DNA from: 14-2 sp963628035
Lineage (GTDB): Bacteria > Bacillota > Clostridia > Lachnospirales > Lachnospiraceae
Reading direction: 5' to 3'
Assembly: GCA_963628035.1 (NCBI GenBank)
Contig: CAVGED010000002.1
Span: 6,570-70,569 of the forward strand
DNA length: 64,000 nt
In this document: positions 24,962 through 32,222 of the stretch, piece by piece
How positions within the stretch are numbered: the first letter of the stretch is position 1
How the letters are laid out: the number at the start of each line of letters is the position of its first letter
Made by a program: the position numbers and the translations under genes
Notes under the pieces: generated by a model
Told to the model about the DNA's origin: nothing
Databases searched by the model: none
What the model saw: the letters and a program-made list of their open reading frames with translations, nothing else

Positions 24962-24990
24962 TTGCGCCGGCGCAATATTTACTTTATAAT
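24962..24990 (+). promoter_or_regulatory. promoter of the PBECR-like gene overlapped by a 14-bp palindrome
   Basis: -35 TTGCGC (24962-24967), 17 bases, -10 TATAAT (24985-24990). The -35 box is the left half of the perfect palindrome TTGCGCCGGCGCAA (24962-24975). The same 14-mer occurs only twice more by eye, both within the prophage. A leader of about 140 bases with internal inverted repeats (GTCGG/CCGAC; CGCAAGA/TCTTGCG) precedes the ATG at 25138. Confidence 0.55.
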
Positions 24991-25137
24991 GACAGTACAA
25001 TAATATGAATTGCAAAGGTCGGAAAGGCTCCCGACGCACTCGCAAGAATACCTGAGATGATGGATACGCCGCCCATCTTGCGGTTCAGATCAAAACCAAT
25101 CGTGAATTGGTAGAAAACATACCTAGAGGGAGATTTT

Positions 25138-25590
25138 ATGAACCACGTTACCAGTTTAGAACCTAACCCTTTTTCTGACACAATAAAATGTGTTTCCATT
25201 GGTCGTCTTTCCCCGGAAATGGTAGATTTTATTGTGAGCAGAAAACCCGAATATGAAAATAGGCTTTCTTCCAATAAGGACATATTATTTTGGGCAGATA
25301 GAATTTCTCATACAGAACTACACAAAAATGATTTTATGTCAGATATTGAGTTTGAAACGTGTTTCGCTGATATTCCAGATATCGTTTCTGATCCTGATTA
25401 TATCAGTGTGCACCCGAAAGACAACAGCATATCGTTCATCAAAGACTATTCCGGACATGTGTCTGTTGCAATTAGGGTTTCTATTACCGGAAATATGGCA
25501 TACCGCACTATGTATCCAATAACCGATGCACAGCTCACCCATTACATAGACAGCGGCTTTGCCTGGAAGTATCCTGGTGATCAGCCCTGA
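25138..25590 (+). CDS. stand-alone PBECR-like nuclease domain protein
   Basis: 150 residues, ATG preceded by AGAGGGAGATTTT. The pattern is WADRISHTELHKNDF near residue 51, FADIPDIVSDPDYISVHPKDNSISFIKDY near 78-105, VSVAIRVS near 108, and YRTMYPITDAQLTHYIDSGFAWKY to the end. This matches the phage-Barnase-EndoU-ColicinE5/RelE-like (PBECR, probably type 3) nuclease fold, where His, Lys, Asp and Arg positions act on RNA. Such domains are usually fused to large phage polyvalent proteins; here it stands alone in the lysogeny region, between two small RNAs and behind an operator-like palindrome. Toxic RNase activity is inferred from the family. Confidence 0.6.
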   Translation: MNHVTSLEPNPFSDTIKCVSIGRLSPEMVDFIVSRKPEYENRLSSNKDILFWADRISHTELHKNDFMSDIEFETCFADIPDIVSDPDYISVHPKDNSISFIKDYSGHVSVAIRVSITGNMAYRTMYPITDAQLTHYIDSGFAWKYPGDQP

Positions 25591-25618
25591 CAATCTTTTC
25601 TTAATTTGAAAAAAAATG

Positions 25619-25795
25619 TTGACAAATATTCTGAAATCAGTATAATTAAGTTACACGGACATACAATATTTTGAGTGGAATCTGAGGACGGAACAGGCAG
25701 CCGTCACGCCCCATGGGTCTTAAAAGAGATGCGGGAATGTCACCCCGCCTATTTCACTCAATATATGTAGCGGGTAACTTCGGTTACCCGCTTTT
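25619..25795 (+). ncRNA. candidate structured RNA 2 upstream of the integrase
   Basis: A near-consensus promoter TTGACA (25619-25624), 16 bases, TATAAT (25641-25646) is followed by an 11-bp closing stem TTGAGTGGAAT/ATTTCACTCAA (25671-25681 with 25751-25761). Inside are GACGG/CCGTC and GCGGG/CCCGC hairpins and a TCTT/AAGA pair, giving a multi-branch junction. A perfect 10-bp terminator with TTCG tetraloop (25769-25792) then leads to TTTT. Length about 145 bases. It could be a trans-acting RNA or an attenuator for the integrase 80 bases downstream. I match it to no known family. Confidence 0.65.
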
Positions 25796-25828
25796 GTTAT
25801 GTTCCGTTAAAACATTTTTCCTGCTTCA

Positions 25829-25850
25829 AAGGTGTCGAAATCGACTCCTT
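25829..25850. promoter_or_regulatory. 22-bp palindrome before the integrase start
   Basis: AAGGTGTCGAAATCGACTCCTT is palindromic except one mismatched pair. It lies 26 bases before the integrase ATG, downstream of the RNA terminator, and is a candidate operator. Confidence 0.45.
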
Positions 25851-25875
25851 CAAAAACAGCCCAAGGAGTGATCAC

Positions 25876-27480
25876 ATGAATTTCCAACATTTAAACCCAA
25901 ACGGGACTTATTATGCCTACCTCCGAAAGAGCCGGAAGGATCTGGATCTGGAAGCCCTTGGTGAGGGTGAGACTCTGGCACGCCACCAGAAGATGCTTAC
26001 CGATCTTGCAGCTTCCCTTGGGATCAGCATATCCAGATTCTATAAGGAAATTGTTTCTGGTGAGACCATATCTGATCGGCCCGTGGTCCAGGAGCTGCTG
26101 CGTGATATCAGCTCCGGCGCCTGTGATGGTGTGCTGGTGACAGAGGTGGAACGTCTGGCAAGAGGGGACACCAGCGATCAGGGTACTATAGCCAATTATT
26201 TCCGGCTGTCCAATACGCTGATCATCACACCCTTGAAGGTTTATGATCCGAACGATGAGTACGACGAAGAATATTTTGAATTTGGACTATTCATGTCACG
26301 GCGGGAATATAAGATTATCAATCGCCGGATCCAGCGCGGGCGCGTCGCATCCGCCAAAGAAGGAAAATGGGTAACCAGCTCCGCGCCATTCGGTTATGAG
26401 CGCGTCCGCATCGCAGGTGGCAAAGGCTATACTCTTAAGATCGTACCGGAACAGGCAGAAATCGTACATCTTATCTACGACCTGTATACCAAGGGAGAGC
26501 TTCAGGAAGACGGTTCTTATCAGCGGCTTGGTTTCCATCGGATCAGCAAGCGGCTGGACAGCATGGGAATAAAGCCTGTGTGCAGCACCCGATGGTCTCC
26601 CAGTACCATCAAGGATATGATTACCAACCCATCCTATATCGGCATGGTGACTTTTGGGAAGGAACGTGACAAGGAAATCATTGAGGACGGAAAAAGGAAA
26701 AAGGTTCGTGTACACATGAAGGATTATGAACTGTACAAGGGGCTGCATCCGGCCATCATCTCCCAGGAGCAATACGACCTTGCCCAGAAGCTGATTGCCG
26801 CCAGGCCCACTTACCCGGTTGTCAGTAACAAGGTTCTGAAGAACCCTCTGGCCGGACTGATCTACTGCTCCCAGTGCGGATCCCGAATGACACGGCTTGG
26901 GGAGAACTCCAAGACTCCCTATCCGGCTCTGAAATGTCCAAACCGTTACTGCACATCCGTATCCTCTCCTCTCTATCTGGTGGAGGATAAGCTGATAAAC
27001 GCGATCAGGGAATGGCTTACAGCATATCAGCTCACCTGGACAGATGATAAGGTTGTCTCTAATCAGATAGCTGTACGTCAGAATGCTATTGCGGCACGCC
27101 AGGCAGAAGCTGACACCTTGAAAGAGCAGAAGAATAAAGCCTATGACTATCTTGAGCAAGGTATATATACCCCAGAGGTATTCGCGGCACGTATGTCCAC
27201 ACTGGATAAACGTCTTCAGGAAATAGCGCTGGATCTCGACCGACTGGAAACGGAGCTGAAGAAAGATCAGAAAAAGAATTATGAGATTAACACATTCATT
27301 CCCCGCGTAGAGCATGTGTTGGAGACGTACTGGTCCACCAATGACGCAACCACCCGGAATAATATGCTGAAGGATGTTCTGGAACGCGCAGAGTATACAA
27401 AGACAGAACAAAACCGGAAGGGGAATCGCGATAATGCTAATTTTACGTTGACTCTTACCCCGAATCTTCCGGATGATTAA
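25876..27480 (+). CDS. int: large serine recombinase (phage integrase)
   Basis: 534 residues, ATG preceded by AAGGAGTGATCAC. The resolvase catalytic domain covers residues 10-150 (YAYLRKSRKD with the nucleophile Ser near 18; EVERLARG; the FGLFMSRREYKIINRRIQRGR end). The recombinase domain follows at about 165-300 (FGYER, HRISKRLDS, NPSYIGMVTFG). The zinc ribbon is near 325-360 (GLIYCSQCGSRM...CPNRYC) and a coiled coil lies near 395-460. This is a full-length large serine integrase, which joins attP and attB without host factors and needs a directionality factor for excision. It is the last phage gene, and its stop overlaps the start of the chimeric GH18 frame at the attR junction. Confidence 0.9.
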   Translation: MNFQHLNPNGTYYAYLRKSRKDLDLEALGEGETLARHQKMLTDLAASLGISISRFYKEIVSGETISDRPVVQELLRDISSGACDGVLVTEVERLARGDTSDQGTIANYFRLSNTLIITPLKVYDPNDEYDEEYFEFGLFMSRREYKIINRRIQRGRVASAKEGKWVTSSAPFGYERVRIAGGKGYTLKIVPEQAEIVHLIYDLYTKGELQEDGSYQRLGFHRISKRLDSMGIKPVCSTRWSPSTIKDMITNPSYIGMVTFGKERDKEIIEDGKRKKVRVHMKDYELYKGLHPAIISQEQYDLAQKLIAARPTYPVVSNKVLKNPLAGLIYCSQCGSRMTRLGENSKTPYPALKCPNRYCTSVSSPLYLVEDKLINAIREWLTAYQLTWTDDKVVSNQIAVRQNAIAARQAEADTLKEQKNKAYDYLEQGIYTPEVFAARMSTLDKRLQEIALDLDRLETELKKDQKKNYEINTFIPRVEHVLETYWSTNDATTRNNMLKDVLERAEYTKTEQNRKGNRDNANFTLTLTPNLPDD

Positions 27481-27934
27481 TTATATCTATTACCTATATC
27501 ATCTATGGGGCTATACTTTCGGGCCAGCGATGGCTGTAGCTCCCATCAACAAGGTCCGGGAGGTGGTGGATTACGCCATCACCAGGATCCCGCCTGAGAA
27601 GCTGAGTCTTGGCATTCCCAACTACGGCTATGACTGGACGCTCCCCTTCGTCCGCGGCGAATCCCGCGCCAGAACCCTCGGAAACGTAGAGGCTGTCCAG
27701 CTTGCCATTGCCAACAATGCCGCCATCCAGTTCGACACGTTGGCCATGTCGCCCTATTTTCATTATTATCATGAGGGCAGACAGCATGAGGTATGGTTTG
27801 AGGATGTGCGAAGCCTGCAGGCCAAGTTCGCACTGGTGGAGGAGTACGGCCTCCGGGGCATGGGCTACTGGCAGATCATGCAGCTGTTTCGCGCCAACTG
27901 GCTGCTGCTGGCGAGTACGTTCTTCATACAATGA
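27473..27934 (+). pseudogene. 3' fragment of a YaaH/SleL-type GH18 gene split by the prophage
   Basis: The frame encodes about 142 residues of the C-terminal part of a GH18 barrel: WGYTFGPAMAVAP, KVREVVDYAI, IPPEKLSLGIPNYGYDWTLPF, SPYFHYYHEGR, HEVWFEDVRSLQAKF, EYGLRGMGYWQIMQLFRANWLLL. The N-terminal LysM and catalytic DxxDxE parts are missing because phage DNA joins at the WGY motif. Known members are spore cortex or cell-wall N-acetylglucosaminidases. The apparent ATG at 27473 lies inside the integrase stop region and is a product of insertion. Excision would restore the gene. Confidence 0.8.
27500..27518. other. attR junction (phage/host boundary, approximate)
   Basis: The bases before about 27505 continue phage sequence after the integrase; from about 27509 the reading frame is recognisable GH18 sequence (WGYTFGPAMAVAP). 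The crossover core is therefore near TATGGGGCTA at 27507-27516. The matching attL and the 5' part of the host gene are beyond the left edge. Confidence 0.6.
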
Positions 27935-28009
27935 AAACCCAGCCTCGATATGCATGGTGCAGGATTGCGGCGCGTAGACAGCACGAAGTGCGGAGCAATC
28001 CGGGAACTT

Positions 28010-29047
28010 TCACCGCCCCTCCTGCTCCTTGCTATACCGCTCCACCTCCGGATCCTTCATGCCAAGCACCCGCCGCCACTCCTTCGTTTCCGGCACCTTG
28101 GCGGCCTCCGACTGATGACTCCGCAGGAAACGCACCAGATTGTATGGGTTGATCCAGATCTCACCGTTTCCTTCCTTCTGGGATTCGTCAAAGATCAGTT
28201 GAATGCCGAAGTGCAGATGTACCTGGGTGATATTATTCACATTTTCCGTAGCGCTGTAGCCGGTGTGTCCCATGTAGCCAACCACATCCCCGGCAGTCAC
28301 TACACTCCCTTCCGCGAGCCCCTCCGCGTAAGGGTAATTCTGCCGAAGATGCGCATAGTAATAGTAGCGCTTGGAATCAAAGCTGCGGATTCCCAGCCGC
28401 CAACCACCATATTGATTCCAGCCGATGGCCTCCACATAGCCGGACTCCACTGCGATGATGGGACTGCCAATCTGTCCCATCATGTCGTGGCCCAGGTGCT
28501 GGCGGCGGTAGCCATAGCTGCGGGACACCCCGAAATCATCATAATCACTGTAGGGAAAGCCCTTGGCAATAGGAAGATAAGCCTTAAGTCCGTAGGTATT
28601 TTCGTACACACCGCTGCCCGGCGCAGTCTCGTATTGTGCCTCTCCCAGATAACCATTTAAGACTGCGCCGTAGGCTTCCAGATAATAATTGTAATACTTA
28701 AGATCCTTTGTAAACTCTGTCATCGTAACCTCTCCGGTGGACAGCTTCCCTGCCACACCGGCAATCTCCTTTACGGATTTGCCTGAGAAGCTGCCGCCGT
28801 TTTTGGCTGCGAGATAAGACAACAGCTCCACCCAATCGATGTGATGCTCTGTCCCATAAGTGTCTACGTCCCACTGATAAGCCGCGCACAGCGCTTCATA
28901 AGAGACATTGAAATCCACCCACTTGATAAAATCCTGTTCCGATACTTCTGCCGATGCGGCACGGGAAGCGTTCTGCTGCCACAGCAGGCCGCCGATAAAG
29001 ATAATACAGATTGCTTCTATGATGATAGCTGACTTTATTTTATTCAT
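28010..29047 (-). CDS. M23 family metallopeptidase (LytM/lysostaphin type)
   Basis: 345 residues. A signal anchor (about residues 7-28) precedes an unknown helical domain (35-150) and the M23 domain. The zinc ligands are in HLGHDMMG near 186 (HxxxD) and HLHFG near 277 (HxH), with YYYYAHL between; all are present, so it should be active against peptide cross-links in peptidoglycan. It lies after an S41 protease in the same direction, a pairing common in Clostridia and in sporulation or cell-wall turnover. The ribosome site and start codon are folded into a long hairpin. Confidence 0.82.
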   Translation of the reverse strand: MNKIKSAIIIEAICIIFIGGLLWQQNASRAASAEVSEQDFIKWVDFNVSYEALCAAYQWDVDTYGTEHHIDWVELLSYLAAKNGGSFSGKSVKEIAGVAGKLSTGEVTMTEFTKDLKYYNYYLEAYGAVLNGYLGEAQYETAPGSGVYENTYGLKAYLPIAKGFPYSDYDDFGVSRSYGYRRQHLGHDMMGQIGSPIIAVESGYVEAIGWNQYGGWRLGIRSFDSKRYYYYAHLRQNYPYAEGLAEGSVVTAGDVVGYMGHTGYSATENVNNITQVHLHFGIQLIFDESQKEGNGEIWINPYNLVRFLRSHQSEAAKVPETKEWRRVLGMKDPEVERYSKEQEGR

Positions 29048-29090
29048 GGGGCATATCCCTTGAGATTCTTCTCAAAAGTATATGCCCCAT
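29046..29090 (-). promoter_or_regulatory. long hairpin hiding the M23 ribosome site and start codon
   Basis: On the minus strand ATGGGGCATAT (29080-29090) pairs with ATATGCCCCAT (29046-29056), continued by an inner TGAGA/TCTCA stem. The AAGGGAT ribosome site and the AT of the start codon lie in the 3' arm. No U-run follows, so it is not a terminator. Confidence 0.7.
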
Positions 29091-29103
29091 GTTGTCTCTT
29101 TTA

Positions 29104-30432
29104 TTACTCTGCTTTCACAGTCTCAATAGCCTTCTGAAGCTGATTGTCCTGCTCCACCGGGATAACCAGAAGTCTGGACACTGCCTCGTCAAGCTCCACC
29201 TCGACGTCCGGGATGACACCAACACCGTTGATATTCTTATCGTTGTGATAGTAGTAATCCGCCACCGTAAGCTTCACCGCTGCCGTTTTCTCCACATTCG
29301 TGTAGAACATCTGCTGCATGACGCCCTTCCCGTAGGTTGTGGTTCCGACTACTTTTCCCAGGCCAAATTCCTGGATGTTTCCGGAAAATATCTCCGCCGC
29401 GCTGGCCGTATTTCCATTCACCATCACCACCATAGGAATGTCAAGAGCCGCCTGCGCATCAGAAGTGTATTCCATGGACTTGTTGCCGTTCTTATCCATG
29501 GCATAGAAGATCACACCCTCCGGCAGCAGATAATCCAGCATAGATGTCACTGTGTCCACCAGACCGCCGCCGTTGTTGCGCAGATCTACAATGACACGTT
29601 TCATGCCCTGGCTCTTCAGATCCTCATAGGCTGCGATAAACTGGTCCGACGTCACACCCTCAAAGCCGGTGACCTCGATATAACCGATGTTATCCTCCAG
29701 CATCTTATGGGAAACGGTAGGCAGCTCCACCTTCCTCCGGTTCACCTTGATGTCAAGATATTCCTCCTGATCCTCCCGGTAGATATGTAGCGTCACCGAG
29801 GTTCCTTCCTCGCCCTTGATCAGCGTCACCACGCGGTTCAATTCCATACCGGTCACTTCCGTGCCATCCACCGAAACAATCACATCACCCGGCAAAAGCC
29901 CTGCCTCCGCAGAGGGTGTTCCCTCATATGGCTTGGAGATCCGCACGATGCCTGTCTTCAGCTCCTGCGTCACTGCAGCACCGATCCCCACATATTCTCC
30001 CTGCGTGGAATCATTGAAGCTGGCCAGCTCATCCTCGTCGTAATATTGCGAGTACGGATCGCCCAGAGCTGCGATCATTCCCTGGAGCATGCCGATCCTA
30101 AGCTTCTCCACATCCACATCATGGAGATAATACTCGCTGAGATAGGAATTCAGCATAGACACCTGGCTGATAAGATCTGCATTTAAAACCTTATCATTGG
30201 AGATATTCAGGCTTATGTCGCTGCTATTGCTATTATCCTTAGAATCAGGCTGCAATGTGTGGTTCGGCCCCTTCTCCCCTGCGGTGATCTTATAGATTCC
30301 CATGGCAGCACCGCCAAGAACGATCACCACCGCCAGTGTGCTCAGGATTCCTACCAGAACTCCCTTGCCAAAGCCCGGCTTTTTCTCCGGCTCTCTGACC
30401 GTCATCTCCTCATTTTCAAAATTCTCATCCAT
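29104..30432 (-). CDS. S41 C-terminal processing peptidase with PDZ domain
   Basis: 442 residues with a membrane anchor near 22-45, a linker, a PDZ domain near 125-210 (GIVRISKPYEGTPSAEAGLLPGD) and the S41 tail-protease domain. The catalytic Ser is in NTASAAEIFSG near 343 and the Lys in TYGKGVMQ near 368. CtpA/CtpB-type enzymes act on the outer face of the membrane; in spore formers CtpB cleaves SpoIVFA during sigma-K activation. Promoter TTTACG/TATTCT with 17-base spacing lies upstream on the minus strand. The M23 gene follows, matching a cell-envelope or sporulation role. Confidence 0.85.
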   Translation of the reverse strand: MDENFENEEMTVREPEKKPGFGKGVLVGILSTLAVVIVLGGAAMGIYKITAGEKGPNHTLQPDSKDNSNSSDISLNISNDKVLNADLISQVSMLNSYLSEYYLHDVDVEKLRIGMLQGMIAALGDPYSQYYDEDELASFNDSTQGEYVGIGAAVTQELKTGIVRISKPYEGTPSAEAGLLPGDVIVSVDGTEVTGMELNRVVTLIKGEEGTSVTLHIYREDQEEYLDIKVNRRKVELPTVSHKMLEDNIGYIEVTGFEGVTSDQFIAAYEDLKSQGMKRVIVDLRNNGGGLVDTVTSMLDYLLPEGVIFYAMDKNGNKSMEYTSDAQAALDIPMVVMVNGNTASAAEIFSGNIQEFGLGKVVGTTTYGKGVMQQMFYTNVEKTAAVKLTVADYYYHNDKNINGVGVIPDVEVELDEAVSRLLVIPVEQDNQLQKAIETVKAE

Positions 30433-30530
30433 CCTCGTTACCTCTCTTCTTTTATCTAATCAAAAGAATACCACACACGGCGGCTATCGTAAAGAGAACA
30501 AAATATGAAAATAATGTGTTCTTTCACAGT

Positions 30531-30665
30531 TCAATTTTTATCCCCGCGTTTCTGCGAAATCTTCTGTATCAACATAATAACCAGCATAATGATCAGAATT
30601 GCCGCAAAGATCCCCAGCATGCCCTGACCCATGATTTTTAATGCAATGATAATTTTATCTGCCAT
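30531..30665 (-). CDS. small OadG/gamma-like membrane protein (44 aa)
   Basis: This 44-residue frame starts at an ATG at 30665 with AAGGAGTCTATT upstream, 36 bases after oadB. It has one long membrane span (GMLGIFAAILIIMLVIMLIQ) and a basic tail (KKISQKRGDKN-like). The gamma subunits of Na+-translocating decarboxylases are small single-span proteins that follow beta, so this is the likely gamma-like partner. It is shorter than typical OadG (about 80 residues) and lacks the His-rich metal-binding tail. Confidence 0.65.
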   Translation of the reverse strand: MADKIIIALKIMGQGMLGIFAAILIIMLVIMLIQKISQKRGDKN

Positions 30666-30701
30666 AATAGACTCCTTCCTTATAACTATAACTGTCCGCT
30701 T

Positions 30702-31838
30702 TTACAGATACGCACTTACCAGCCCGATGATCAGGCCGCCGGCGATCACCGATGCAATCTGTCCGGCCACATTGGCGCCCGCTGCCTGCATGATAATGAT
30801 ATTGGTGGGATCCTCTTTCTGAGCCATCTTCTGCACCACTCTTGTTGCCATGGGAAATGCCGAGATCCCTGCTGCTCCGATCATGGGATTGACCTTCTTC
30901 TTCAGGAACAGATTCATGACTTTGGCAAAGCATACGCCGCCAATGGTATCAAATACAAAAGCAAAGAGACCAATAAGCATGATAAGGATCGTGTCCACCT
31001 TGATGAAGTTCTCTGCCTGCATGCTGAAGGAAATCGTCAACCCTAAAAACAGAGTGATCAGATTTGCCAGTATGTTCTGCGCCGTGTCTGACAAGCCGGA
31101 CAGCACACCGCATTCCCGCAGCAGGTTTCCGAACATGAGAAAGCCCACCAGCGCCACGGCAGACGGTGCAATCATCCCAACGATAAAGGTTACCACGATA
31201 GGAAAGGCAATGCGTACACTTTTCGACACCTGTCCCGGATAGTATTCCATATGAATTTTGCGCTCCTTCCTGGTTGTGACCAGACGGATAGCCGCGGGCT
31301 GGACAATCGGCACCAGCGCCATATACGAATACGCCGCCACCGCAATTGGACCCACATAATCAGAATGGAGGATCTGGGATACCAACAGGGAGGTTGGGCC
31401 GTCCGCAGCCCCGATGATACCGATGGCTGCCGCATCCTTCAAGTCAAATCCAAGTATCACCGCAAACAGCAGTGCCGCGAAGATGCCGAACTGCGCTGCG
31501 GCTCCGAACAGGAAGAGTATCGGGCGAGCCAGCAGCGGTCCGAAATCAATCATCGCTCCGATTCCGATAAACAGAATGATCGGCAGAGCCTCAGACGCCT
31601 CGATTCCCACGTGATACATCCACTCAATGATACCGTTGGTCTCGCCCACACCTTCCACCAGCTGATTCAGCACGCCGCTGGCCGGAAGATTGACCAGAAT
31701 CGCTCCAAAGCCCATGGGCAGCAGCAGGGAAGGCTCGTACTCCTTTTTGATTGCAAGATAGATCATCACGACTCCGATGAGATACATGATGACCTGCTTC
31801 CAGGTGACGGTTAAAATACCTGAGATCAGAAATTCCAT
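30702..31838 (-). CDS. oadB: Na+-translocating decarboxylase beta subunit (OadB)
   Basis: 378 residues with about nine membrane spans. The key region IV is present as GIIGAADGPTSLLVS with its Asp near residue 143, and the later NxxGQ-type region appears as GANVAGQIASVIAGG. Beta subunits carry Na+ across the membrane when a biotin-bound carboxyl group is decarboxylated. The alpha and biotin-carrier genes are not nearby, so the partner (oxaloacetate, methylmalonyl-CoA or glutaconyl-CoA decarboxylase) must be encoded elsewhere. The leader of about 320 bases contains a yybP-ykoY-like riboswitch. Confidence 0.88.
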   Translation of the reverse strand: MEFLISGILTVTWKQVIMYLIGVVMIYLAIKKEYEPSLLLPMGFGAILVNLPASGVLNQLVEGVGETNGIIEWMYHVGIEASEALPIILFIGIGAMIDFGPLLARPILFLFGAAAQFGIFAALLFAVILGFDLKDAAAIGIIGAADGPTSLLVSQILHSDYVGPIAVAAYSYMALVPIVQPAAIRLVTTRKERKIHMEYYPGQVSKSVRIAFPIVVTFIVGMIAPSAVALVGFLMFGNLLRECGVLSGLSDTAQNILANLITLFLGLTISFSMQAENFIKVDTILIMLIGLFAFVFDTIGGVCFAKVMNLFLKKKVNPMIGAAGISAFPMATRVVQKMAQKEDPTNIIIMQAAGANVAGQIASVIAGGLIIGLVSAYL

Positions 31839-32016
31839 AAATGATTCCCCTTTCTAATGTATGAATCTGTAGGGAGGCTTCCGGCGACTTAATGGGAATA
31901 AGCAGACCACGAATCGCTTCGCAATCCGTGGTTCGCGTTGCTCGTCAGATGTGTGGTCAGCAATCGTAAAGCAAGCTTTCCGCCCTCTGTCCCCACATCT
32001 TTCGTAGCTTTTCGCG

Positions 32017-32160
32017 AAAAAAGAGACTTTCACTGCACACAAATAAATGCAGCAAAAGTCTCACCATTTTAATTTCCAGCGGATGAAACCGCAGTCTCAT
32101 CGTACTGACGCCAAAAATCCACTTGTTTCCAAGTGCCGGTTACTCCCTCTTACTTTGTTA
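32017..32160 (-). promoter_or_regulatory. yybP-ykoY-like (Mn2+) riboswitch with terminator, upstream of oadB
   Basis: On the minus strand the RNA begins near 32160 with AGAGGGAGTAACC, has a CACTTG/CAAGTG hairpin, a CGTCAGTACGATGA loop region, and ends GTGAGACTTTTGC (the GAGACyUUUGC consensus). The same GAGACTTTTGCTGCA (32048-32062) pairs perfectly except one wobble with TGCAGTGAAAGTCTC (32023-32037), followed by TTTTTT: a terminator that competes with the aptamer's P1 stem. Gene control is thus by transcription termination. The promoter is TTGCCT (32189-32194), 17 bases, TATACT (32166-32171). Confidence 0.65.
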
Positions 32161-32222
32161 CACCCAGTATATAAAATCCTTGTTGAAAAGGCAAGAACTT
32201 TTTTGAAGTTCTTAGCGGCATC

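Noticed and set aside
25619..25795. RNA 2 as c-di-GMP, cobalamin, 6S or THF-type RNA
   Set aside because: I compared remembered consensus elements of these families and none fit in order; left unassigned.
31854..32042. 62-residue frame between the riboswitch and oadB
   Set aside because: It starts inside the terminator stem and lacks a ribosome site; the region also forms a separate 11-bp hairpin. Better explained as leader RNA.
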